A stretch of DNA of 17,379 nt, from contig JBASEY010000011.1 in the NCBI GenBank assembly GCA_049652745.1, forward strand, positions 1-17,379, given 5' to 3'. The first letter of the stretch is position 1, and each line of letters opens with the position of its first letter. This DNA comes from JBASEY01 sp049652745. GTDB taxonomy: Bacteria; CSSED10-310. A model generated the notes under the pieces. That model worked only from the letters and a program-made list of their open reading frames with translations, did no database searches and had not been told where the DNA came from. Positions 1 through 7,431 of this stretch are shown here, in pieces. Both the position numbers and the translations under genes were made by a program.

Positions 1-2
1 AA

Positions 3-278
3 ATCGATCTCTGGTCGACGAGCGTAGTTACGGACTTGAAAGAAGAAAGCGACATTATCGATCTGTTATATACTGAGCTCATGGGGGAAATAATTGTGGC
101 TCCGACGGGAAGGGTTGAATCGGAGTCTGGACAGATATTGGCAACGGAGCCAAAAATTACTGATGGAATGATGGGAGTTTTCAACTTCAATTTGCCTAAA
201 GGAGAAAACAAATTCAAAATTCATGTTGGAGGTCATGTAATCGAACAAGACTGTTCAGATGCAATTTCACAACTTTAA
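3..278 (+). CDS. C-terminal fragment of a vWA-domain protein (5' end outside the window)
   Basis: The reading frame is open from the first bases of the window to a TAA at 276-278, so this is the end of a larger gene. The internal TTG at 36 is not a credible start. The 91 visible residues align with the C-termini of the two complete vWA proteins that follow. The first residues, IDLWSTSVVTDLKE, match IDIWDHKIAVEM of the neighbours. A helix like EIFAELV, then a segment like QIVAP, then a beta-rich tail ending near FKIHVGGHVI also correspond. It is therefore the third, most upstream member of a tandem vWA family. The MIDAS residues lie outside the window. Function is unknown beyond the family assignment. 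Confidence 0.8.
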   Translation: MDLWSTSVVTDLKEESDIIDLLYTELMGEIIVAPTGRVESESGQILATEPKITDGMMGVFNFNLPKGENKFKIHVGGHVIEQDCSDAISQL

Positions 279-324
279 AGATCACGCCCATAGTGATTGC
301 GCTTCGTCTCTATAGGTGTGGGAC

Positions 325-1383
325 ATGAATCTGCAGTTCCTGATTCCAAGTCATAAAACTACTGCGCCTTTGGGCAAAGTTGTTGTTCGAAGGTTGTCCA
401 ATGCTCTGGAAGTGCATTTTTCCATTCTTATGTCTCCTCAGGGACAAGAGGCGGAAGGATGGCGGACAGTGGTCGCTCTCGATGCAAGCGCTTCAGTTCA
501 AGGATGGTATGGACAAGCGCTTGAAGGTAATTTGCCAAAAGAGGTTGTGCACGAGTATAAAAGTAAATCATGGATTGATACCAGACAAAAAGATGGGAAA
601 AGCTTTAAACTTATAAAGAAAGAAGCATATGAGGATGCTATTCAGAAAGGTTTTCTCGCGTTTTCTCAAAATCTGATTCAACCACTCGCCCAAGATTTTA
701 TTTCTTTTCTTGCTGCCAACCTCGATGTCCGAGGAGATACAACGGTTGTTTATTGGGCTTGTGGCAAGGGTGATAATATAGAAATTGTTGGCAGTTTTAC
801 TGAAGAACAGTGTCGTCTTCTGGAAATTCAAGGGCCCATGTACATTGGCTTTGGAAGTGGCACTTTTTTGAATCCGGTGTTCCATTATTTAATTGATCGC
901 TTTAAGGAAGCCAGACGCAGTATGTTTGTCTTCATCACTGATGGAAAACTGGATGATTTGGAGGAAGTGAAAAAGACGACGGTAGATTTGGCTAAGGCTA
1001 TTGCAGACGGCTTTAGAAAACCTGTTAAATGCGTTTTGATTGGGGTTGGTAATAGTATAGACGAAGACCAGATGCAGCAACTGGATGACCTTGATACCGG
1101 GACACAAGTGGATATCTGGGATCACAAAATAGCGGTGGAGATGCGAGGGTTAACTGAGATATTTGCTGAGCTAGTCTCGGAAAATCAGATTGTAGCCCCA
1201 TCAGCATTGATTTATGATTCGTCAGGAAAACGAGTAAAATCTTTCTCAGACGGCCTTCCCGCAAAAGCGGTCGTGACTTTGCCGCTATCATCCAAATGGT
1301 TTGAGTTGGAAGTAGCAGGAACACGAATTAGGCAATCTGTTCTTTTCGAAACAACAAAAAAACCTTATAAGGAGGGGGTTTAA
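325..1383 (+). CDS. vWA-domain protein, TerF/TerY-like, MIDAS retained
   Basis: Cytoplasmic protein of 352 residues with one von Willebrand A domain. Counting from the upstream GTG at 316, the MIDAS motif DASAS is at residues 56-60, the metal-binding Thr is in GSGTF (about 183) and ITDG is at 207-210, so all three MIDAS loops are present. A beta-rich tail follows at about 290-345. ATG 325 is preferred over GTG 316 because AGGTG at 314-318 sits 6 nt upstream; an in-frame TAG at 313-315 excludes any earlier start. It resembles the vWA proteins found as solos or in TerF of Ter systems. It is clearly paralogous to the next gene, although the first loop reads DASASVQ rather than the usual DASGSM. 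No signal peptide or membrane segment is visible. Role inferred: metal-dependent scaffold in the signalling complex. Confidence 0.85.
   Translation: MNLQFLIPSHKTTAPLGKVVVRRLSNALEVHFSILMSPQGQEAEGWRTVVALDASASVQGWYGQALEGNLPKEVVHEYKSKSWIDTRQKDGKSFKLIKKEAYEDAIQKGFLAFSQNLIQPLAQDFISFLAANLDVRGDTTVVYWACGKGDNIEIVGSFTEEQCRLLEIQGPMYIGFGSGTFLNPVFHYLIDRFKEARRSMFVFITDGKLDDLEEVKKTTVDLAKAIADGFRKPVKCVLIGVGNSIDEDQMQQLDDLDTGTQVDIWDHKIAVEMRGLTEIFAELVSENQIVAPSALIYDSSGKRVKSFSDGLPAKAVVTLPLSSKWFELEVAGTRIRQSVLFETTKKPYKEGV
1369..1378 (+). promoter_or_regulatory. Strong Shine-Dalgarno site for the second complete vWA gene
   Basis: AAGGAGGGGG lies inside the last codons of the upstream gene, 6 nt before ATG 1385. The two genes are separated by a single base, so the strong site supports coupled but efficient translation. 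Confidence 0.8.
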
Positions 1384-1384
1384 A

Positions 1385-2503
1385 ATGTCTTTGTGGAAAA
1401 TATTATTTGGTAGTAAACGGAAAGCAGATGATCAACCAGTTCAAAAAGAAACGGGTGATATCGATGTAATTGGTGAAAAATTGCCCAGCAATATGCTTCA
1501 ACCAGAGTTTGGTGAGGTAAGAGTGGGAGTGAGAGGAAATGTTCGTCATGTTCAATTTACAGTATTGATGGGCTTGGAAGGCAAAGATGTTGAGGGTTGG
1601 CAGACCGGTGTTGCACTGGATGCTAGCGGCTCGATGAAAGGCAGTTATGGAAAGGGGCTTGATCCCGGCCCGAAAGGCGAGCCACCGGAAGAGCTCGTAA
1701 ACACTTATTTTAAAAAGGGATGGATTGAAACGGTTGAACAGGGAGGAAATACATATTATTTTCCGAACCCGGAGTGTGAGGTTGATCTTGTTCAAAAGGG
1801 CTATCGACGGTGGTCCCAAAATATAGTCGAATCTCAGGCTCGTAAATTTACCTCATACCTTGCCGATAACCTTGACGCTGACGGCGGTACAACAGTTATC
1901 TACTGGGCCTGTGGTGATGGAAGCCAGATAGAGGAATTGGGCGATTTTACCGCAGAACAATGTGAAAATGCTGAATTTCAAGGCCCGGTTAAATATTCAT
2001 TTGGAGAACGGACAATCCTAACTCCGGCTGTGCAATATTTTGTTGAGCGGTTTAAAGATGCAAAAAATGGAATGTATATCTTTATCACAGATGGTGAATT
2101 GCATGATCTTGATGATGTCAAACGATATACTATTCGCCTTTGCAAAGAAATCCAGATGAAAAAGAGAAACCCTGTAAAATGTGTTCTTATTGGTTTGGGT
2201 GACTCTGTTAATGAGGAACAGATGGAAGAACTTGATGAGTTAGATTCAGGAACGGATATCGATATTTGGGATCACAAAATAGCCGCAGAAATGCATAATA
2301 TCCTTGAGATATTCACAGAGCTGGTCACAGCCAATAGAATTGTTGCTACTACTGCGCGTATATTGGACGCATCAGATAATATCGTGGCGAATATAACAGA
2401 TGGACTTCCCGCGAAATATAGGTTTACGATGCCAGCGAATTCACCGTATTTTGTCCTGGATGTGGCAGGAAAGAAAATTAAACAAACCGTTCAATTGATT
2501 TAA
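1385..2503 (+). CDS. vWA-domain protein with basic amphipathic N-terminus
   Basis: Protein of 372 residues, a paralogue of the preceding gene along its length (shared stretches include NLDADGGTTVIYWACG-like, KCVLIG and DIWDHKIA). MIDAS is complete: DASGS at 79-83, Thr in the GERTIL loop (about 210), ITDG at 234-237. The C-terminal 60 residues form the same beta-rich tail as in the partial first gene. It has an N-terminal extension of about 40 residues beginning MSLWKILFGSKRK, a short hydrophobic-basic helix that could bind the inner leaflet of the membrane (inference). The start is fixed by the strong Shine-Dalgarno site at 1369-1378. It is the last gene before a 573-bp non-coding gap, so it probably ends the upstream transcription unit. 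Exact partner unknown. Confidence 0.87.
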   Translation: MSLWKILFGSKRKADDQPVQKETGDIDVIGEKLPSNMLQPEFGEVRVGVRGNVRHVQFTVLMGLEGKDVEGWQTGVALDASGSMKGSYGKGLDPGPKGEPPEELVNTYFKKGWIETVEQGGNTYYFPNPECEVDLVQKGYRRWSQNIVESQARKFTSYLADNLDADGGTTVIYWACGDGSQIEELGDFTAEQCENAEFQGPVKYSFGERTILTPAVQYFVERFKDAKNGMYIFITDGELHDLDDVKRYTIRLCKEIQMKKRNPVKCVLIGLGDSVNEEQMEELDELDSGTDIDIWDHKIAAEMHNILEIFTELVTANRIVATTARILDASDNIVANITDGLPAKYRFTMPANSPYFVLDVAGKKIKQTVQLI

Positions 2504-2532
2504 ACGATATTCTCTTCTTGATATGTTTTTAA

Positions 2533-2640
2533 ATTTGATGCAAGTGTAAAAACCCTGTTTTGACCCCAAATCCCTTACGCAAGCCCTTGAAAACACATCT
2601 CCGATTTCCCGGAAAAATACTTTTTACACATGCATCAAAT
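2533..2640 (+). repeat. MITE-like element, copy 1 (108 bp, 20-bp terminal inverted repeats)
   Basis: The element begins ATTTGATGCAAGTGTAAAAA and ends TTTTTACACATGCATCAAAT. The ends are inverted repeats of 20 bp with one mismatch. A second copy of the same length and orientation lies at 17044-17151; by hand alignment 92 of 108 positions agree without gaps (about 85%). The interior has no gene, although the reverse strand is open across it. No clear target-site duplication is visible. Short, non-coding and TIR-bounded, it fits a non-autonomous transposable element or an extragenic repeat family. Confidence 0.8.
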
Positions 2641-2732
2641 ATCCTGCTCGGCAGGTTAACTCTAAAGATAATATGCTTTGTTTTCTGAAATATAACATAA
2701 AAGGGAATTGTCACATAAGAAATATTTTCAGC

Positions 2733-2761
2733 TTGACACCTTTTACACGCCATCATAGAAT
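2733..2761 (+). promoter_or_regulatory. Sigma70-type promoter for the terY operon
   Basis: A perfect -35 box TTGACA (2733-2738), a 17-nt spacer and a -10 box TAGAAT (2756-2761, 5 of 6 to consensus) point toward terY. Transcription would start near 2768, giving a leader of about 300 nt. The spacer and the -10 region resemble the right end of the 108-bp repeat nearby. Confidence 0.55.
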
Positions 2762-3063
2762 GAACAACAGATGAAAAAGCAAGACGTAGATCGCTTTATA
2801 AAAATATCGAACCTTTCAAATTACATAAATATCAGAGAATTACGATGATAGAGAATTTTAAAAAGCAGAAAGGAATTTGGATAGAGACTTTCGCGAAAAG
2901 AGTGTGGGTTCTTTGGGGCGAATAGTAACATAAAAGCGTAATGAAAACCATTTATGGATAAGCGTATGGATAATGCTGATCATGTTTTATAGTGGTTTAT
3001 ACAATAGTTCTAGTTGTTATAGTAAAGAAATAACGCTCGATGTCTCAAAAAAATGCAATATAG

Positions 3064-3070
3064 AAAGGAG
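3064..3070 (+). promoter_or_regulatory. Shine-Dalgarno site that sets the terY start
   Basis: AAAGGAG lies 6 nt before ATG 3077. The in-frame ATG at 3053 has no such site and would add eight residues (MQYRKEFS) that the TerY family does not need, since the protein proper starts MQGRRLPVYLVLDTSGSM. Confidence 0.8.
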
Positions 3071-3076
3071 TTTAGC

Positions 3077-3721
3077 ATGCAAGGAAGAAGGTTGCCGGTA
3101 TATTTAGTATTGGATACGTCAGGCTCGATGGCGGGAGATCCAATTGAAGCTGTAAAAATGGGACTGAAACTGCTGCTGTTTGATGCTAAAAAGGACCCGG
3201 TTGCTTTGGAAACAGTGTTTTTATCACTCATCACATTCAGTAGTACCGCTCAACAGCTTGTACCGCTTACGGAATTGACGCAAGTTCATGAACCAGAGCT
3301 TATTGCGAGTGGAACTACTAGTTTAGGAGAAGCATTGAATCTCTTGATACAGTGTGTGGATCGTGAAGTAGTTAAACATACGAAATCTATAAAAGGTGAT
3401 TATAAGCCTTTAATCTACCTGATGACTGATGGCGTACCGACAGATAAATGGAAAGATGCTGCAGCGGCCGTAAAGGCAAAAAATTGGGACGTTGTTGCTT
3501 GTGCGGCAGGAGCTGATGCTGATGAAAATCTCCTAAAGAACATCACAGACAAAGTTGTTAAACTTGTTGACTGTCAACCAGGAACATTGAAGGCCTTCTT
3601 TAAATGGGTGACACAGACAATGACCACCACTTCCAAGACGATCCAAAGCGCTGGAGACAGTGTATTCCAAATGGAAATACCAATTCCACAGACAGGAATT
3701 ATCGTTATGCCGCCAGAGTAA
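3077..3721 (+). CDS. terY: TerY-type vWA protein of the TerY-P triad
   Basis: A compact vWA protein of 214 residues, the usual size for TerY. Counting from ATG 3077, the first MIDAS loop DTSGSM is close to the N-terminus after RRLPVYLVL. The second loop contains ASGTTSLGEAL and the third MTDGVPTD. The phrases PIEAVKMGL, LSLITFSSTAQQLVPLTEL and ACAAGADAD are typical of TerY. It is cytoplasmic and has no membrane segment. In Ter-associated systems TerY is encoded beside a PP2C phosphatase and a zinc-ribbon kinase, exactly as here, and is thought to act as a metal-dependent partner of both. The start is chosen from the Shine-Dalgarno site at 3064-3070. It is the first gene after the predicted promoter and is followed after 118 bp by the phosphatase. 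Confidence 0.9.
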   Translation: MQGRRLPVYLVLDTSGSMAGDPIEAVKMGLKLLLFDAKKDPVALETVFLSLITFSSTAQQLVPLTELTQVHEPELIASGTTSLGEALNLLIQCVDREVVKHTKSIKGDYKPLIYLMTDGVPTDKWKDAAAAVKAKNWDVVACAAGADADENLLKNITDKVVKLVDCQPGTLKAFFKWVTQTMTTTSKTIQSAGDSVFQMEIPIPQTGIIVMPPE

Positions 3722-3839
3722 AATATATCACATTAATTAGATCACTGAGCTATTGGTTATGCTGGAAACAAGGATTTTTGAGTTTTCTGTCAAAAGAAAT
3801 TGGTATATGAAAATGTTACAAATATAAAAGGATGGAAGA

Positions 3840-5879
3840 ATGAAATTTGATATTGTTCGTGATCCACAATTTCCTGAGTTGCTTCTTTCGAAAATAGGTT
3901 TGGTTGATATGTCAGCGGCAGATACCGGAGATGAGTTTCTCAATAATAAAAACTTTTTATGGGAAGCATATCAAAATCTCCCGAACAATCGCGCTTGTTC
4001 TAAGAGCGTTGCCGACGCGCTGTCAGAATTTGTTGAGTCACTTGATCCAGATAAAAACATTAACGAAACTCATTTTGTCAACTTAAAGGACCTTCTGAAA
4101 ACTTGGCGAGAAAATCAGGGACACATGCTTAAAAGGGAATTTCAAAAGCCGGATTCCGAGATGATGCGTGATATGGTCCTAGTGAAACTGAATTGCAAGG
4201 CACTACCTTCAGAAGATATTAAGGATTTACACAAAGGATTCATTGAGGTTTTCAGGAAATGGCTAGATTCGGATCCAACAGGTAAGAGTTTAGACGAACT
4301 CCGAAAATGGGTTCAATATGGAATCGATAAATGGAGCAAAGAAAGTAAATCTTTGGAAAAAGCCAAAGTAACACAGTTTAAGGAACCTGATTTGATTGAG
4401 ATGAATGAAAATTCGACAGGAAACGGTGATTCCTATCAGCCAGAAGTAAATGAGAGACATATTCCTGGCAAATCTGAAGAAATTCAATTGTCCAACGGAG
4501 TTGTAGCCGACAAAGAAAAAAAGGTTGCAATCAGTTCAGACGAAAGTGTTGAAAGGATAGATATTTTAGAGGGTCTTACCAAAGCGTTGGAAAAAACTGT
4601 TCCACTAATCGGAAAAGGGGAACCGATAGAGGTAAAGGCTGAGAAGGTATTAAATCCGCCAGGGGCTCCTCCAGAAGTGTCTCTTGAAGCCCCATCAGCG
4701 CCATGGAAATATCTTCCACTCCCATCAGACCCTGAACAGCATACTGAGTATGATGTGCGATCGGTTAAGTCACCGGATGGAAGAATTATCCTCGGAGCCC
4801 GTGTTCGTGGCAAGAAACATAAGCATGATGGAACCAATTGTGATGATTGGTTTGAACATGGCGTTTCGGGTTCGTGGAGCATACTAGCTGTTTCTGATGG
4901 AGGAGGATCTTATATATACTCACGCCTAGGAGCTAAGGCAGCCTGCATAGGAGCAGTGCGTTTTTTAAGTGATGCACTAAAAAACTGTGTGTTTACTCCG
5001 AAAAAACAAATAACAGAAGAACTAACCAAGGATGAGGCCTTTCTTTATGCACGAAATGCGCTTCATGAAAGCATCAAAGCAGCCTGGGATGAGGTTTATA
5101 CAACTTACGAAAATAGATATGATCGTTTCTCGTATATCCAGGTTCTTCCAATTCACCGACAATTGACTCTCAAAGATTTTTATTCAACTTTGCTGGTGGC
5201 GATTCAAACGAGCGTCGAAACAAAAGAGGGAATAAGAAGTCTTGTTATGGGGTGGGCTGCCGGTGACGGCATGATCTCTGTTGTCAGCAAAGAAGGTGAT
5301 ATCTCTTTGTTGATGAAACCCGATAGTGGTGATTACTCCGCCCAGGTCGAGTTTTTTACGCAAAAAACCTTAGAGAAAAGATCGATGGATGCTCGGACTT
5401 ATACATATATTGGTGGGATGAACGCACTAATGCTGATGACGGACGGCGTGTCCGACGATTATTATCCTCACGATACCCGAATGGGAGAATTATATGCAGA
5501 CCTGATCTTGAATGGAATATTGCCAATAGAAGATGCTAGCGAAGAGCGAATTATATCCGATTTTAAAATAGTGAAGGTTCCTGACCAGGTAACTTTTACC
5601 AAATTAGATTATTTTGTTGAAACAGAAAGATTGCTTGAGAAACCGGAAACAATCCGATTAGCGTCAGCTAAAAAATTAGCAGATATTCTTGGAATTGCTC
5701 CTCATTCTCTGGTTCGGCATCCAGGTTTACTGCAGGCTGCATTGCGTAATCCAGTCCAGCCTATGCCGGGAGTTATCAATCGGGAGGACCGCCTGCTCAC
5801 ATGGCTTGATACATATTATGTTCGAGGCTCTTTTGATGATCGGACACTGGTTTTAATGGGAGCCAGAGGTGTAAAATGA
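3840..5879 (+). CDS. PP2C-family Ser/Thr phosphatase with long N-terminal extension
   Basis: Protein of 679 residues that would remove phosphate from Ser/Thr residues placed by the neighbouring kinase. The PP2C domain occupies about 316-675. Visible metal-ligand motifs are GTNCDDWFEH (331-340), VSDGGG (351-356), LMTDGVSDD (532-540) and SFDDRTLVL (664-672), so the enzyme looks active. Residues 1-180 form a helical region unlike a plain PP2C protein, and 180-300 is a polar, proline-containing linker. Such extensions are seen in phosphatases of TerY-P triads, but I cannot name a domain. ATG 3840 is preceded by AAAAGGA at suitable spacing. The gene end overlaps the kinase start by 4 nt (ATGA), which implies translational coupling. 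No membrane segment is present. Confidence 0.88.
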   Translation: MKFDIVRDPQFPELLLSKIGLVDMSAADTGDEFLNNKNFLWEAYQNLPNNRACSKSVADALSEFVESLDPDKNINETHFVNLKDLLKTWRENQGHMLKREFQKPDSEMMRDMVLVKLNCKALPSEDIKDLHKGFIEVFRKWLDSDPTGKSLDELRKWVQYGIDKWSKESKSLEKAKVTQFKEPDLIEMNENSTGNGDSYQPEVNERHIPGKSEEIQLSNGVVADKEKKVAISSDESVERIDILEGLTKALEKTVPLIGKGEPIEVKAEKVLNPPGAPPEVSLEAPSAPWKYLPLPSDPEQHTEYDVRSVKSPDGRIILGARVRGKKHKHDGTNCDDWFEHGVSGSWSILAVSDGGGSYIYSRLGAKAACIGAVRFLSDALKNCVFTPKKQITEELTKDEAFLYARNALHESIKAAWDEVYTTYENRYDRFSYIQVLPIHRQLTLKDFYSTLLVAIQTSVETKEGIRSLVMGWAAGDGMISVVSKEGDISLLMKPDSGDYSAQVEFFTQKTLEKRSMDARTYTYIGGMNALMLMTDGVSDDYYPHDTRMGELYADLILNGILPIEDASEERIISDFKIVKVPDQVTFTKLDYFVETERLLEKPETIRLASAKKLADILGIAPHSLVRHPGLLQAALRNPVQPMPGVINREDRLLTWLDTYYVRGSFDDRTLVLMGARGVK

Positions 5880-7321
5880 AAGAAATTCGTAAAGCAAAGC
5901 TGGCTGATGGGCGTGAAGTCGAGTATGTCGTTGATCCAAACAAAGTGATGGAAGGAGGAATGAAAAGAGTCTATTTTACCCCCGATAAATCTCATGTGCT
6001 CTGTTTTTTCAAAGATCAACAGGATGCGACCAGATATAACAGGCTACAGGCAGTTGTAAGTAGATATAACCCGACAATTCAATCAGATGGCGAGTATTGG
6101 AAAAAATACTTCTGCTGGCCGACAGCAATTGTTGTTGCTCCTAGCTTAGGGATCATGTGTCCAACCTATCCTCAAACGTATTTTTTTAAAGAAGGCCCTT
6201 GGGCGGGATCTGAGAAAGAAGGGAGCTGGTTTTGTGGCAAAACAGGGGGAGGAAAATTATTTCGCGATATGATGCCGGAGTCAGAAAGAGGGACCTGGAT
6301 CAATTATTTTCGTTTGTGTATCACAATGTCTCAATCCGTTTGGAGACTCCATGCCGCAGGCTTGGCTCACTCCGATCTATCCCCACGTAATATTCTGATA
6401 GATCCTTCCATTGGTCAAAGCATTATGATTGATATTGATTCTCTGGTCGTCCCGGGAATTTTTCCACCGGATGTGATGGGCACTCCTGGCTATATCGCTC
6501 CTGAAGTTCTTGCAACCAGCCATCTGAGCATAAAGGATCCTCGGCGAAAGCACGCATGCGCAGCGACCGACCAACATGCACTGGCTGTATTGGTCTATCA
6601 ATATCTACTGTGTCGCCATCCGCTAAAAGGGCCTCGAGTTAACTCGGATGTCTCGGCGGAAAAGGATGAATTTCTTAGTATGGGTGAAAAGGCCCTGTTT
6701 ATCGAACATCCAACCGACAAATCGAATCGCCCTTCTGACAAGGAACTGGGCGTTACCTATAACGTGCTTGGTCCTCATCTAGTCGAATTGTTTAATCAGG
6801 CTTTTATCGAGGGTTTGCATAACCCCAACCGGCGACCGATTGCTGCTCAATGGGTTGATGCATTATTAAAAACTTGGAACCTGCTTTATCCCTGCCCGAA
6901 TCCGTCGTGTACACACAAATGGTTTGTGGTTTATAAAGATGGGGCTCAAAAATGTCCTTTCTGCCATACTACGATTTCAGGGCGTATTTATAAATTCTTG
7001 TTTAGAAAAGAAGTTCGTCCAGGCAATTGGATGCGTGACGGTGAACTCGTGATTTACAACGGCTCTCCTTTATTTAAATGGCATGTTTTCGATAATGTAA
7101 AACCAATAGACTCCTCGAAGAATACTGACCGTGAAATGCAAGCAGACTGCCAATTTTATAAAGGAAAATGGATATTGATTAACCGTAAACTTCCTTGTCT
7201 TGTATCAGAAGGGGGAAGTCGAGTTCCTGTCAATACTGCGATAGAACTGAAAGAAGGTACACGGTTCCGTCTTTCAACTGAGCCTCATGGGCGAATCGTG
7301 GAGGTGAGTATTATACAATAA
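5876..7321 (+). CDS. Ser/Thr protein kinase with zinc ribbon and FHA-like C-terminal domain (TerY-P triad)
   Basis: Protein of 481 residues, cytoplasmic. The kinase domain spans about 15-330. Visible parts are a degenerate glycine loop EGGMKRVYF (26-34), a candidate ATP-binding Lys 46 (CFFKD), the catalytic loop HSDLSPRN (165-172, Asp167 and Asn172), IDID in place of DFG (185-188) and GTPGYIAPE (202-210). A C4 zinc ribbon follows: Cys340, Cys345, Cys360, Cys363. Residues about 375-481 are beta-rich (GELVIYNGSPLFKWHVFDN, then GKWILINR and a final GRIVEVSI) and resemble an FHA-type sandwich; that last assignment is tentative. The HSD and DID variants are substitutions in otherwise intact motifs, so activity is likely. 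AGAGGTG at 5865-5871 serves as Shine-Dalgarno site, and ATG overlaps the phosphatase stop codon. Expected substrates are encoded nearby. Confidence 0.88.
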   Translation: MKEIRKAKLADGREVEYVVDPNKVMEGGMKRVYFTPDKSHVLCFFKDQQDATRYNRLQAVVSRYNPTIQSDGEYWKKYFCWPTAIVVAPSLGIMCPTYPQTYFFKEGPWAGSEKEGSWFCGKTGGGKLFRDMMPESERGTWINYFRLCITMSQSVWRLHAAGLAHSDLSPRNILIDPSIGQSIMIDIDSLVVPGIFPPDVMGTPGYIAPEVLATSHLSIKDPRRKHACAATDQHALAVLVYQYLLCRHPLKGPRVNSDVSAEKDEFLSMGEKALFIEHPTDKSNRPSDKELGVTYNVLGPHLVELFNQAFIEGLHNPNRRPIAAQWVDALLKTWNLLYPCPNPSCTHKWFVVYKDGAQKCPFCHTTISGRIYKFLFRKEVRPGNWMRDGELVIYNGSPLFKWHVFDNVKPIDSSKNTDREMQADCQFYKGKWILINRKLPCLVSEGGSRVPVNTAIELKEGTRFRLSTEPHGRIVEVSIIQ

Positions 7322-7431
7322 TCAGCGAAATGTCCGTTAAGGCGAAGGAGTAAGTTAAACCTTTGCACAAGTATTGAAGGGTTAGGGGATAATAAATAGT
7401 TTTTTTCGTTTTTTTAATTGCGGGAGTGAAA

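Larger units (their letters stand above)
2504..3076. other. Non-coding gap between the vWA pair and the terY operon
   Basis: No convincing gene lies here. It contains the 108-bp inverted-repeat element (2533-2640), a small perfect hairpin CCTGC-TCG-GCAGG at 2643-2655 without a T-run, and a sigma70-like promoter (2733-2761). About 300 bp of AT-rich sequence follow before terY and would be its leader if that promoter is used. I see no riboswitch that I can name in the leader. Confidence 0.6.

Noticed and set aside
281..297. Possible terminator after the first partial vWA gene (ATCAC/GTGAT)
   Set aside because: The stem is only 5 bp, with a 7-nt loop and no T-run.
1403..1819. 138-residue minus-strand ORF opposite the second vWA gene
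   Set aside because: It lies opposite a clear vWA gene, with low-quality, Ile/Cys/Phe-rich composition typical of antisense reading.
2643..2655. CCTGC-TCG-GCAGG hairpin as a terminator for the vWA genes
   Set aside because: Five base pairs and no T-run. It is 140 bp past the stop codon and on the far side of the repeat.
2529..2756. 75-residue minus-strand ORF in the gap before terY
   Set aside because: It runs through the 108-bp repeat, whose reverse strand is merely open. There is no Shine-Dalgarno site or recognisable domain, and copy 2 of the repeat does not extend to the same protein.
2845..2925. 26-codon plus-strand ORF (MIENFKKQKG...) in the terY leader
   Set aside because: The upstream AGAGAA is a poor ribosome site and there is no comparison to show conservation. 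A leader peptide cannot be excluded, but nothing supports it.
4484..4882. 132-residue minus-strand ORF opposite the PP2C gene
   Set aside because: Serine-rich reverse translation of the polar linker; no start signal or domain.
7402..7418. T-rich run before the beta-helix gene as an intrinsic terminator
   Set aside because: No stable stem precedes the T-run; the nearest pairing (AACCTT with AAGGGTT) is weak and too far upstream.
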